Shown one piece after another: positions 25,124 to 34,077 of a DNA stretch of 64,000 nt. The translations under genes and the position numbers were made by a program. Source of the stretch: M30B53 sp964600785 (lineage in GTDB: Bacteria > Planctomycetota > Planctomycetia > Pirellulales > UBA1268); contig CAZRKH010000126.1 in NCBI GenBank assembly GCA_964600785.1, positions 28,514 to 92,513 on the forward strand, written 5' to 3'. Positions within the stretch are counted from its first letter, which is position 1. Each line of letters opens with the position of its first letter. The notes beneath the pieces are model-generated. The model saw only the letters and a program-made list of their open reading frames with translations, was not told where the DNA came from and searched no databases.

Positions 25124-28100
25124 GTGAGAGATCCACCCACATCCACCGAAGCCCTCGACGGCCGCGGTCGCGGTGCGCTCGCAGTTCGCCTCTCGAGCCT
25201 GTTTGCCCTGGTCATGCTTGCCTGTGCGGACATGCCTCGGGCATGGTCGGAGCCGCCGCCACCCACCGCGGCCGGGGGCGTACTTGCCAACCTGCCGGCG
25301 AAAGGCCTCGCCGCGGCAATCGCCGAGGCGGGTCAGATCGAGGTGCCCGGGGTCGATCCGGCCGAGCCGATCTCGATCACTGCCGGCCAGGCCTCACGGT
25401 GGACCGAGGGCTCCTACGAGGTCTGGCACCTCACCGGTGGAGCACGCATCCAACAGGGAACCACCGAGGCGCGGGCCCACGAGGCGGTCGTCTGGATCGA
25501 GCAGTCCGATGGCTCGCTGGCGACCGGGGGCGAGCCGCCGCCGGCCCGACGCATCCTCGTGCGAATGGCCGGCAACGTGCAGGTGCGGGCCTCCGGCGAG
25601 GCGACCTCCACGATCCGCGGCCCGCGGTGGGCCGGGCGGTTCTGGACCTACCGCGACCCGCTGCTTGACTTCGCGAGCGTCGTGCCGGCCGGAGGCGGAC
25701 CGACCCGCTACAAAGCACCCGCAGAAGCGACCACGCCTGTCAGCGTCGAACCGCTCGCCGACGGCGTGGCCCTCACCGCGGCCGACGGCTCAGGGGAAGG
25801 CGGCGTGGAACTGCTGCCGCCCCCGACTGGCGATGACGAGGGCGTGGAGCCGGCGCAGTTTGCCGAGTTTGGAGCACCGGCTGTGCCCCAGGCGGCCGCG
25901 GCCAGTTCCGTGCGGCGGCTGAGGGCCTTTCCCCGCTCGAGCGCGCCGCTGAACGTTCGCTGGTTTCCTGCACCGGGTGGCGGTGAGTGGATCGCGGTGA
26001 TCACCTCGGGAGTGAATCTCGTGATTGACGGGGTCGATCCGGCAGGCCCGCTCGATATCGCCGCCGACCGGATGGTGATCTGGACCCAGTCATCCCAGCA
26101 GCCATCGCTCGACGGCAGCAGCGGCCAGCCCTCCGACACGCCGATGGAAATCTACATGGAGGGCAACGTCATCTTCCGCCAGGCCCAGCGGGTCGTCGAG
26201 GCGGTGGGGATGTACTACGACGTGCCCCGCAGCTCCGGCGTCATCACCGGGGCGACCGTGCTGACACCGGTCGACAACTACTCCGGGGTCGTGCGGCTGC
26301 GGGCCGACGTGCTGCGGCAGGTCGCCCGCAGCCGCTTCGTGGCCCAGCAGGCGGGCCTCACCTCGAGCCGGCTGGCCCTGCCGACCTGGGAGTTTCGCTC
26401 GCGGGAGATGAGCTTCACCGACGAGCAGGTGCCGCTGCCGGGCCCCTTCGGCCAGACCCAGGTCGACCCGGCAACCGGCGAGCCCGCGGTCGAACACCAG
26501 CAGTACATCCGCAGCCGGGGCAACACCGTCAGGCTCTGGGGAGTTCCGGTGCTCTGGTGGCCGATCCTCGCCACCAACGCCAAGAAGCCGACCTTCTACA
26601 TCAACAATGCCCAGGTCAAGAACGACCAGATTTTCGGCACCCAGATTCTCACCAACTGGGACGCCTTCCAGGTCTTCGGCTGGCAGCGACCGCCCGACGG
26701 CGTCGACTGGGATTTCGACGTCGACTACCTCAGCCTTCGCGGGCCGGCCGCCGGCACCTCGCTGCTCTACAACCGGCCCGACTTCCTCTGGCTCGGCACA
26801 CCGGCCAACGGCGTGCTCGACGGCTGGTTCATCAACGACACCGGCATCGACCGGCTCGGTCTGTTCCGAAACAACTTCACCTTTCCCAACAGCTTCCGAG
26901 GCCGGTCATTCTGGCGTCACCGGCAGGACCTGGGCATGGGCTGGCAGACCCGCGGCACGGCGGGCTGGATCAGCGACTACAACTTCCTCGAGGAATACTA
27001 CGAGGCGGAGTGGGAGGAGGGCTTCGAGCAGCGGACCTGGCTCGACATCCGACGCACGATCGACACCCGTGAACTGCGGCTGCTGGCGAGCTACCGGGTC
27101 GATCCATTTTTCACACAGAGCCAGTGGTGGCCCCGGCTCGACCACTACTTCATCGGCCAGCCGCTGCTCCGCGATGCTCTGACGTGGTACGAGCACTCCA
27201 GCGTTTCTTACGTCAGCCAGCCGCTGCCGGCACCGCCGGATGTCGGCCAGGGACTCGAGTTCTTCACACTGCTGCCCTACGAGGCGCCGGTCATCGGTGA
27301 GCGGATCGCCACCCGGCAGGAGATCGACTTCCCCTTCCAGGCCGGGGCGGTGAAGCTCGTGCCCTACGCCCTTGGCGAGCTGGCCCACTGGGGCCAGGAC
27401 CTCAACGAGCAGCCGATCAACCGTGCCTACGGCCAGGTCGGCATCCGCTCGAGCCTGCCGATGTGGTGGAGCGACAACTCGATCGAGAGCAACCTCTGGA
27501 ACGTTCACGGGATCGCCCACAAGGTCGTCTTCGACCTCGACTTCTCCTATGCCAACTCAACCCAGGACATCAATCAGTTTCCGCTCTACGACCAGATCGA
27601 CGATGACGCGATCAACCAGTACCGCCGCAATATTCCCTACTTTGACTTCGGTGCCGTGCCTTTCCAGGGATCGTTCGTGCCGCTGCAGGCCCCCTTCATC
27701 TTCGGGCCGGACAACAAGTTCGACCCCCGGCTCTACGCGATCCGCCGCGGCATGGGCAGCTGGGTGACCGGCCCGACCGAGATCGCCAACGACCTGACCG
27801 CCTTCCGCGTCGCCGCGCGGCAGCGGTGGCAGACGAAACGGGGACCCATCGGCAATCGACGGATCATCGACTGGATCATTCTCGACATCGACGGCGAGTT
27901 CTTCCCGGTCACCAACCAGAACTTCGGGCAGACCCTTGGCCTCTGGCAGTACGACTTCCGCTGGCATGTCGGCGACCGCACCACGATCCTCTCCACGGCC
28001 GACGTCGACTTCTTCACCGAGGGCCAGCAGCTCTACACGGTGGGGGCCCTGATCAACCGCACCACGCGGGGCAGCTTCTACATGGGCTACCAGTCGTTCG

Positions 28101-28393
28101 CCGGGCCGATCGAGGCCAGCGTGCTGACCGGCTCCTACACCTACCGCATGAGCCCCAAGTGGGCGAGCTCCTTCGGATCCTCGATCGACCTCACCGGCCG
28201 CAACATCGGCCAGCGGTTCGAGCTGGTGCGGATCGGCGAGTCGTTCCTGATGAGCTTCGGCTTCAACGTCGACTTCAGCCGTCAGAACGTGGGCGTGACG
28301 TTCAACCTCGAGCCGCGGTTCCTCTCGCGGACCCAATTCGCGACCCGCACCGGGATCGACGTCCCGGTGGCGGGCGCCTACGGGCTGGAGTAG
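25124..28393 (+). CDS. LptD/OstA-like outer-membrane assembly protein
   Basis: Predicted outer-membrane beta-barrel that inserts lipopolysaccharide, 1089 residues against about 780 in E. coli. A signal peptide is visible at 20-42 (VRLSSLFALVMLACADMPRAWS). OstA-type beta-jellyroll segments occur twice in the N-terminal half (around residues 90-150, and around 341-385 with MEIYMEGNVIFRQAQRVVEA and YYDVPRSSGVITGATV). From about residue 470 the sequence is rich in alternating aromatic strands typical of the barrel (VRLWGVPVLWWPIL, FFTEGQQLYTVGALINRTTRG). There is no cysteine after the signal peptide, so the disulfides of E. coli LptD are absent. The GTG start fits the promoter at 25035. The TAG stop lies inside a palindromic repeat. 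Confidence 0.75.
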   Translation: MRDPPTSTEALDGRGRGALAVRLSSLFALVMLACADMPRAWSEPPPPTAAGGVLANLPAKGLAAAIAEAGQIEVPGVDPAEPISITAGQASRWTEGSYEVWHLTGGARIQQGTTEARAHEAVVWIEQSDGSLATGGEPPPARRILVRMAGNVQVRASGEATSTIRGPRWAGRFWTYRDPLLDFASVVPAGGGPTRYKAPAEATTPVSVEPLADGVALTAADGSGEGGVELLPPPTGDDEGVEPAQFAEFGAPAVPQAAAASSVRRLRAFPRSSAPLNVRWFPAPGGGEWIAVITSGVNLVIDGVDPAGPLDIAADRMVIWTQSSQQPSLDGSSGQPSDTPMEIYMEGNVIFRQAQRVVEAVGMYYDVPRSSGVITGATVLTPVDNYSGVVRLRADVLRQVARSRFVAQQAGLTSSRLALPTWEFRSREMSFTDEQVPLPGPFGQTQVDPATGEPAVEHQQYIRSRGNTVRLWGVPVLWWPILATNAKKPTFYINNAQVKNDQIFGTQILTNWDAFQVFGWQRPPDGVDWDFDVDYLSLRGPAAGTSLLYNRPDFLWLGTPANGVLDGWFINDTGIDRLGLFRNNFTFPNSFRGRSFWRHRQDLGMGWQTRGTAGWISDYNFLEEYYEAEWEEGFEQRTWLDIRRTIDTRELRLLASYRVDPFFTQSQWWPRLDHYFIGQPLLRDALTWYEHSSVSYVSQPLPAPPDVGQGLEFFTLLPYEAPVIGERIATRQEIDFPFQAGAVKLVPYALGELAHWGQDLNEQPINRAYGQVGIRSSLPMWWSDNSIESNLWNVHGIAHKVVFDLDFSYANSTQDINQFPLYDQIDDDAINQYRRNIPYFDFGAVPFQGSFVPLQAPFIFGPDNKFDPRLYAIRRGMGSWVTGPTEIANDLTAFRVAARQRWQTKRGPIGNRRIIDWIILDIDGEFFPVTNQNFGQTLGLWQYDFRWHVGDRTTILSTADVDFFTEGQQLYTVGALINRTTRGSFYMGYQSFAGPIEASVLTGSYTYRMSPKWASSFGSSIDLTGRNIGQRFELVRIGESFLMSFGFNVDFSRQNVGVTFNLEPRFLSRTQFATRTGIDVPVAGAYGLE

Positions 28394-28454
28394 GCCGGTG
28401 CGGGACGCACCGGCCTACAGGACGGTCAAGCCGGTGCGGGACGCACCGGCCTAC
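28391..28454. repeat. Palindromic repeat pair, family 1 (REP-like), between convergent genes
   Basis: Two copies of a palindrome in 64 bases. Copy 1, 28391-28417, is a perfect 12-3-12 inverted repeat (TAGGCCGGTGCG, loop GGA). Copy 2, 28430-28450, is the 9-3-9 core of the same sequence followed by CTAC. A third copy occurs at 44103-44127. Copy 1 supplies the lptD-like TAG stop. Copy 2 encodes the last residues of the permease (RPVRPAPA). It could also act as a bidirectional terminator, though no T-run is present. Confidence 0.8.
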
Positions 28455-30015
28455 AGGCCCGCCAGATCGCGAAGGTTGCCGCGAGCAGCAGGTAGCCGAC
28501 GGCCATCGAGAGCGGCCCTCGGCCGGCCGCCTCCGGCGGCAAAGGCCCGATCGCCCAGGGCAGAAAGAGCCGACCGTCGGCAAACGGCGAGTGGATAACG
28601 CCAAAGAGCGTGAGCCCGGCGGCAGCGGCCGCCCAGGCCGCCGCCCGCAGCAGCTGGTGATCGATCAGACTTGCGGTCAGTCCCGCCCAGACAAGGCTTG
28701 TGACGATGAAGCCCGCCGCCAGCAGGTGGATTGTGTAGAGCTCCACCGCGAGCGGGCCCTCCGGCTCGGCCCCGGCCGCCACAAGCTTGTCGGAATGAAT
28801 CACCATCATCGCCGCAAGCGCCGGAACGCAGGCAATCGCCACCGCCGGGTAGTGCCTTGTCGGCGTGGCCCGAAAACTCTGGGCCGTGATCTCCAAACCG
28901 ATGAAGACCAGGATCGGGAGGATCGCGGGGGCGGGAATGATTTCGTAGAGGTAGGCGAAGCTGCCGGTCAGGCCGGCCGCCCCGATGACCACCGCCGTGG
29001 CGAGGGTGTAGGCGGCCCGACCGCCCATCGCCTTGTAGGCCGGATGGCCGATGTAGGGCGTGGTCTGGATCACGCCTCCACAGGCTCCGGCGATCACGGT
29101 GGCCAGGCCCTCCACGGCGATGATCCGACCGGTGTGATACTCGTCGCCGGCGGCCGCCGCGCTCTCGGTGCAATCGATGCCGCCCACCACCGTGCCCAAC
29201 GCGAAGGGGATCACGATCGGCAGATACTTGAGGGTGTCATTGAAGGCCTCGAGCCACTCGCAGCGGAGTGCCGCGAGCCACTCCGTCGGCCAGAGGGCCG
29301 CCGCCGGGTCGACCATCGCCTGTTCCCGTACCGGCAGCCAGCCCGCCGCAGTGCCCGCCGCATAGAGCAGTCCACCCGCGGCGAGGGCGGCGAGGGCCCC
29401 GGGAATTCGCAGCGGGAAGGGAATTGCGGCGGTCAGGCTTCCCAGCACGATTCCCATCGAGACCAGCCCCACCACCGGCGTGCCCACGATCTCGAGCGTC
29501 GGCAGGAAGGTGATCAGCGCCAGGGCGATCGCCGCGAGGCTGCCGAGCAATCCCGCCCGCGGCACCATCCTGCGGATCCTGCCGGCGAAAGGGGCGGCGG
29601 CCAGCTTGAACAGCCCGCTGGCAACAATCGAGCACATGCCCACATGCCAGGCATGGCGGGCGGCCGCCTCGGCGGCGAGGCCGCCGGCGAGCGACTCCTG
29701 GTAGGCCGGCCCGAGCACGAAGAAGACCATGCCGAAGGTGCTCGGCGTGTCGAGGCCCAGCGGCATCGCCGTCACGTCGTTGCGGCCGCTGCGGGCCGCC
29801 AGGCGGAAGGCCATCCATGTAAAGAGCAAGTCCCCCACCACGACCCCCACGGCCGTGCCGGGCACGAGATGCCCCAGGGCAAACTGGGCGGGATAGCCGA
29901 AGGCCCCGGCCAGCAGGCCGACGGTGAGCACGAGATCGGCGAGGTTGTCGAGCGCCAGGCCGAAAAAGGCGTTCACGTCGCCCGGGGCGGCCCAGCGGTA
30001 GCGGTGCGTCTCCAC
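28426..30015 (-). CDS. NCS2/AGZA-like (xanthine/uracil-type) permease
   Basis: 529 residues with about 12 hydrophobic segments. It looks like the nucleobase permease superfamily: PGDVNAFFGLALDNLADLVL at the N-terminus, ARSGRNDVTAMPLGLDTPS, and a half-helix region ACGGVIQTTPYIGHPAYKAMGGR that resembles the AGZA substrate-site block. The family identity is reasonable, but purine transport is inferred; an anion (SulP-like) substrate is the main alternative. I chose GTG 30015 (VETHRYRWAAPGD) because the upstream extension is Pro/Arg-rich and runs into the divergent promoter region. The final residues are encoded by the REP-like repeat, so the native C-terminus may have been altered. Confidence 0.7.
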   Translation of the reverse strand: METHRYRWAAPGDVNAFFGLALDNLADLVLTVGLLAGAFGYPAQFALGHLVPGTAVGVVVGDLLFTWMAFRLAARSGRNDVTAMPLGLDTPSTFGMVFFVLGPAYQESLAGGLAAEAAARHAWHVGMCSIVASGLFKLAAAPFAGRIRRMVPRAGLLGSLAAIALALITFLPTLEIVGTPVVGLVSMGIVLGSLTAAIPFPLRIPGALAALAAGGLLYAAGTAAGWLPVREQAMVDPAAALWPTEWLAALRCEWLEAFNDTLKYLPIVIPFALGTVVGGIDCTESAAAAGDEYHTGRIIAVEGLATVIAGACGGVIQTTPYIGHPAYKAMGGRAAYTLATAVVIGAAGLTGSFAYLYEIIPAPAILPILVFIGLEITAQSFRATPTRHYPAVAIACVPALAAMMVIHSDKLVAAGAEPEGPLAVELYTIHLLAAGFIVTSLVWAGLTASLIDHQLLRAAAWAAAAAGLTLFGVIHSPFADGRLFLPWAIGPLPPEAAGRGPLSMAVGYLLLAATFAIWRACRPVRPAPA

Positions 30016-30174
30016 GGCGTGGGATCGTACCACGGGCAGCCTGAGGCAGTTGGGCCGATAGGCGGGCGATTCGCCGCAGATCGCGGGCCCGCCGCAAACT
30101 GCTCCAGCCGGGGGATATACTCGGTTTGGCCCAGTGAACCCTTCCCCCTCCGGAATCGTAGGAAAGGCGAGTCC

Positions 30175-30837
30175 GTGCACGATCTGCCCGCCGACACCGC
30201 TCGGAAAGGCTCCCCCGTCGGGGGGCGGCAGGCCTGGCGGACTCCGCAGGCGGCCGAGCCGCCATCCGACGAAGACCTGCTCGAGCGATTCCGGACCTCC
30301 GGCGACGAAGATGCCTTCGCGGCGATGGTGCGGCGTTATGAACTGGAGTTGTTCAATTACCTGCGGCGGTATCTCGGGAATGCCGAAATGGCGGAAGACG
30401 TGTTTCAGGCCACCTTCCTGCAGATCTATCTGAAGAAGGAATCATTCGAGCAGGGTCGTCGGTTCCGGCCTTGGCTCTACACGATCGCGACAAATCAGGC
30501 GATCGACGCCCAGCGGCGGAACAAGCGACACAAAATGGTGAGTCTCGACAACCGCACCGGAGGCGATGACGACGTGGGAGCGTTGGTGGAGATGCTCGCG
30601 GGACGCGACCCGACGGCCGATCAAAAGCTCGAGGGTGAGGAGGCCAAGGCATGGGTTCGGGAGGCGGTCGACGAACTGCCCGATCCGCTGCGGAGTGCCC
30701 TGCTGCTCGTCTACCACCAGGGCATGAAATACCGCGAGGCGGCCGAAACCCTGGGAATTCCCGTCGGCACCGTGAAGAGCCGGCTCCACTCGGCAATCCT
30801 GAAGCTCAATGAATCCTGGGCGGCCAGCCGCACCTGA
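30175..30837 (+). CDS. ECF-type sigma factor
   Basis: RNA polymerase sigma-70 family factor of the extracytoplasmic-function class, 220 residues. Region 2 covers about 35-118, with DLLERFRTSGDEDAFAAMVRRYE, the -10 recognition helix NAEMAEDVFQATFLQIY and WLYTIATNQAIDAQRR. Region 4 covers about 160-212, with the helix-turn-helix GMKYREAAETLGIPVGTVKSRLHSA. The start is GTG 30175, with AGGAAAGG upstream; no ATG exists in a suitable place. The gene is followed 28 bases later by a membrane protein that looks like its anti-sigma factor, so the pair should be co-transcribed. A TATACT box lies at 30116-30121, without a clear -35. Confidence 0.88.
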   Translation: MHDLPADTARKGSPVGGRQAWRTPQAAEPPSDEDLLERFRTSGDEDAFAAMVRRYELELFNYLRRYLGNAEMAEDVFQATFLQIYLKKESFEQGRRFRPWLYTIATNQAIDAQRRNKRHKMVSLDNRTGGDDDVGALVEMLAGRDPTADQKLEGEEAKAWVREAVDELPDPLRSALLLVYHQGMKYREAAETLGIPVGTVKSRLHSAILKLNESWAASRT

Positions 30838-30865
30838 CCTGTTTCCCCACGACGGACATTTTTCG

Positions 30866-31843
30866 ATGCGACACGACCTGGTTGGCTACCTGCTCTCGGC
30901 CGTCGAGGATCACGAACGGGCCCGGATCGACGAGGCGATCGAGGCAGACGACTCGCGGCTGAAGGGGCAACTCGAGAGCGTGCGGCTGGCCCTGCGGCCG
31001 CTCGCCTGCGACGAGGAGCCGATCGCGCCGCCGGCCGGACTCGCCGAGCGGACGATCCGTTTCGTGCAGGTCGAGCAGGCCAGGTCCGCCCCGCGGCTCA
31101 CGCCCGAGCCCTCTTCGGGGCCGGAGATCGTGCCGCTGCGGCAGGTCTGGCTCGACAGGATGCTGATCGCGGCGGCGGCGTTGGCTGCCTGCGTCCTGCT
31201 CGCCCCGCTGCTGCTCGACGCGATTGAAGATTCCCGCAGCCTGCGTGTGGAACGCAAGCTCGGCAGGCTCTCGGCCGCCCTGCACGGGTACGGCGACGAC
31301 CACCGCGGGCTGCCCGCGCCGCCGCCGGATGGCCCCCTCTCGCGGGCCGGCCTCTACGGCCCCACGCTCGTCGCCGAACATCGACTCGTGGCGGACGACG
31401 GCACGGTGCTCATTCCAGGGAGCCCGCTCGCCGAGGCGGGCCACTTTCGAATTCCCACGCTCGAGGAACTGGAGGCCGCGGTCGGCACCGAGCGGCTGGA
31501 GGAACTCGTGCGGCGGATGGGTGGCGACTTCGGCTACACCCTCGGCCACCGCGGAGCAGATGGCCGCCTCGCGCCGATCCGCGACCGGCGGCGGGCCCAT
31601 CATCCGCTGATGGCCGATGCCCCCGAGGACCACGGCCTCTACAGCACAAACCACCCCGACGGCCTGCACCATGTGCTCTTCGAGGACGGCAGCGTGAAGC
31701 GAATCTTCGATCCCAAGCTCCCCAATCACGATCCGGCCGACGACATCCTCTACGACCATCTCTATCACAATCACGACGGCGTTCTCGCCGCCGGCGTGGA
31801 TGACGAAGACTCGGCCATCGGCGGCAGCCACCACCGGCCATAG
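30866..31843 (+). CDS. Membrane protein with anti-sigma-like N-terminus and DUF1559-like ectodomain
   Basis: 325 residues. Residues 1-95 are acidic and helical (LVGYLLSAVEDHERARIDEAIE, then DDSRLKGQLESVRLALRPL), resembling the cytoplasmic part of anti-sigma factors but without zinc-finger cysteines. One transmembrane helix lies at about 99-119. The outside part starts SRSLRVERKLGRLSAALHGYGDDHRGLP, the arrangement seen at the start of DUF1559 pseudopilin-like domains. It contains NHPDGLHHVLFEDGSVKRIF at 262-281, close to the H-X9-DG motif of that family but with ten residues between His and DG. The gene lies directly after the ECF sigma gene, so an anti-sigma role is likely. The combination is inferred by eye and needs a profile search. 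Confidence 0.65.
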   Translation: MRHDLVGYLLSAVEDHERARIDEAIEADDSRLKGQLESVRLALRPLACDEEPIAPPAGLAERTIRFVQVEQARSAPRLTPEPSSGPEIVPLRQVWLDRMLIAAAALAACVLLAPLLLDAIEDSRSLRVERKLGRLSAALHGYGDDHRGLPAPPPDGPLSRAGLYGPTLVAEHRLVADDGTVLIPGSPLAEAGHFRIPTLEELEAAVGTERLEELVRRMGGDFGYTLGHRGADGRLAPIRDRRRAHHPLMADAPEDHGLYSTNHPDGLHHVLFEDGSVKRIFDPKLPNHDPADDILYDHLYHNHDGVLAAGVDDEDSAIGGSHHRP

Positions 31844-31867
31844 CCGACTGGGAAACGAGGCTCCCTC
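31841..31867 (+). repeat. Possible divergent copy of stop-codon repeat family 2
   Basis: Begins with the TAG stop of the preceding gene and continues CCGACTGGGAAACGAG, resembling the first 20 bases of the copies at 19096 and 21357 (TAGCnGACTGnGnnACnAG). The similarity is short and may be coincidental. Confidence 0.3.
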
Positions 31868-31889
31868 TGAGCCCGGCTGCCGCTGCTCG

Positions 31890-31919
31890 TTGACGGCCTT
31901 CAGCGACGAGGCATAGACT
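31890..31919 (+). promoter_or_regulatory. Sigma-70-like promoter for tkt
   Basis: -35 TTGACG at 31890-31895, 18-base spacer, -10 TAGACT at 31914-31919, 45 bases before the transketolase ATG. Confidence 0.55.
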
Positions 31920-31963
31920 CCCCTCCGCGAAAACCCGCGGAAACTTCGGAGAAAATCGTCACC

Positions 31964-34030
31964 ATGTCGCCAAGCACCCAGGCTCCCCCCCCCGCCGACA
32001 CCGACCTCGACCGGCTCGCGATCGACACCATTCGCACGCTCTCGATGGACGCCGTGGAAGCCGCCAAGAGCGGCCATCCCGGCACGCCGATGGCCCTCGC
32101 ACCGGTGGCCTACACCGTCTGGCGGGACTTCCTCCGCTACGATCCCGCCGCCCCCGACTGGCCCAACCGCGACCGCTTCGTGCTCTCCTGCGGCCATGCC
32201 TCGATGCTCCTCTATTCGCTGATCCACCTGGCGGGCATCAGGCGAGCCGACGGCGGGGGTCCGGCCGTGAGCCTCGAGCAGATCGAGCGATTTCGACAGC
32301 TCGACAGCGTCTGCGCCGGCCACCCGGAGCAGCACATGACCTCCGGCATCGAGACAACCACCGGCCCGCTCGGCCAGGGCTGCGGCAACTCGGTGGGGAT
32401 GGCGATCGCCTCGAAGTGGCTTGCCGCCCGCTACAACCGGCCCGGCTGCACCCTCTTCGACTTCGACAGCTACGTCCTCTGCAGCGACGGCGATTTGATG
32501 GAGGGGGTTTCCTGCGAGGCGGCCTCTCTTGCCGGCCACCTCAAGCTCTCCAATCTCTGCTGGATCTACGACGACAACCGGATCACGATCGAGGGAGAAA
32601 CCGATCTCGCCTTCAGCGAAAACGTGGCCGAACGATTCCGCGGCCTCGGCTGGCAGGTGCTGCATGTCGACGACGCCAATGACACCGCGGCGATGGCCCG
32701 GGCCCTCGAGGCCTTTCGGGTGTGCCACGAGCAGCCGACGCTGATCATCGTGAAGAGCACGATCGGCTACGGGGCACCGACGAAGGCGGGATCCCACTCC
32801 GCCCACGGCGCTCCCCTCGGCCCGGAAGAGGTCGCTGCGGCCAAGGCCTTTTATGGCTGGCCCGCCGATGCGCGGTTTCGCGTTCCCGAGGGGGTGCCGG
32901 CGAGGTTCGACGAGACGCTCGGCGATCGCGGCCGCCGGTCCCACCAGGCCTGGATCGCGGCCCGGGCCGGCCTTCGCGAGGCCGACCCCGCCGCCGCGGA
33001 CGAACTTGACGGCCTGCTCAGCGGGCGGCTGCCGGCCGGCTGGGACGCGGGAATTCCAGAGTTCCCGCCCGACGCCAAGGGGCTTGCCAGCCGGGTTTCC
33101 TCAGGCAAGGTGCTCTCGGCGATCAGCCCCACCGTGCCCTGGCTGATCGGTGGTTCGGCCGACCTGGCCCCCTCCACGATGACGCTCGTGGCCGGGGCGG
33201 GCGAGTTCGAACCCGGCGGCTACGGCGGTCGCAATCTGCACTTCGGCATCCGCGAGCATGGCATGGCCGCCGCGGCCAACGGCATGGCCCTCTCGGGCCT
33301 GCGGCCTTATGTCGCGACCTTCTTCGTGTTCTTCGACTACCTCAAGCCGGCCCTGCGGCTTTCGGCCCTGGGTGAACTCGGCGTGATCTACGTGCTGACC
33401 CACGACTCGATCGGCCTTGGTGAAGACGGACCGACTCACCAGCCAATCGAGCAACTCGCCAGCGCCCGCGCCGTGCCGGGGCTCTCCGTCTTTCGGCCGG
33501 GCGACGCCAACGAGGTGGCCGAGACATGGCGGGTGGTGATGCAGCGGCCCGACAGGCCGGCGGTGATCGTGCTCTCCCGGCAGGCCCTGCCCACGCTCGA
33601 CCGCAGCGGCCTTGGCCCGGCCGCAGGAGTGGCCCGCGGGGCCTATGTGCTGCGGGAAGCCGACGGGGGTGAGCCGCGGTGCATCCTGATCGGCACCGGC
33701 AGCGAGGTGATGCTCTGCCTCGAAGCGGCGGAGATGCTCGCCGCGGAGGGGATCGCGGCGCGGGTGGTGAGCATGCCGAGTTGGGATCTCTTCGAGGAGC
33801 AAGACGCGGCCTACCGCGAGAGCGTGCTGCCGCGGAAGGTCACGGCCAGAGTTGCCTGCGAGGCGGCCTGCAATTTCGGCTGGGAACGCTGGATCGGCCG
33901 CTGCGGCCGGTTTGTGGGGATGCGGGGCTTTGGGGCCTCCGCCCCGGCCAAGGATCTCTACGCCCATTTCGGGATCACCGCCGAAACAATCGCCCGGGCC
34001 GCCCGCGAGGCGGTTGGGGATAGCCGGTGA
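31964..34030 (+). CDS. tkt: Transketolase
   Basis: Thiamine-diphosphate enzyme that transfers two-carbon units between sugar phosphates in the pentose phosphate pathway; 688 residues, standard length. Visible: IDTIRTLSMDAVEAAKSGHPGTPMALAP at the N-terminus, the ThDP motif CSDGDLMEG followed by CWIYDDNRITIEG, and the catalytic-Glu domain with HFGIREHGMAAAANGMAL and DSIGLGEDGPTHQPIEQLAS. The C-terminal domain has LIGTGSEVMLCLEAAEMLAAEGI. A clean promoter precedes it, so it is probably transcribed alone. A small Lys/Gly-containing C-terminal end (FGITAETIARAARE) is normal for the family. Confidence 0.96.
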   Translation: MSPSTQAPPPADTDLDRLAIDTIRTLSMDAVEAAKSGHPGTPMALAPVAYTVWRDFLRYDPAAPDWPNRDRFVLSCGHASMLLYSLIHLAGIRRADGGGPAVSLEQIERFRQLDSVCAGHPEQHMTSGIETTTGPLGQGCGNSVGMAIASKWLAARYNRPGCTLFDFDSYVLCSDGDLMEGVSCEAASLAGHLKLSNLCWIYDDNRITIEGETDLAFSENVAERFRGLGWQVLHVDDANDTAAMARALEAFRVCHEQPTLIIVKSTIGYGAPTKAGSHSAHGAPLGPEEVAAAKAFYGWPADARFRVPEGVPARFDETLGDRGRRSHQAWIAARAGLREADPAAADELDGLLSGRLPAGWDAGIPEFPPDAKGLASRVSSGKVLSAISPTVPWLIGGSADLAPSTMTLVAGAGEFEPGGYGGRNLHFGIREHGMAAAANGMALSGLRPYVATFFVFFDYLKPALRLSALGELGVIYVLTHDSIGLGEDGPTHQPIEQLASARAVPGLSVFRPGDANEVAETWRVVMQRPDRPAVIVLSRQALPTLDRSGLGPAAGVARGAYVLREADGGEPRCILIGTGSEVMLCLEAAEMLAAEGIAARVVSMPSWDLFEEQDAAYRESVLPRKVTARVACEAACNFGWERWIGRCGRFVGMRGFGASAPAKDLYAHFGITAETIARAAREAVGDSR

Positions 34031-34077
34031 ACCACCCGGGCCCTGACAGGGCTGACTGCCTTGGCCGTCTTCCGCCG

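Noticed and set aside
27826..30174. Long 5' extension of the ECF sigma gene frame
   Set aside because: It runs antisense through the NCS2-like permease gene and out of frame through the lptD-like gene, and has low-complexity composition; only the part from GTG 30175 is sigma factor.
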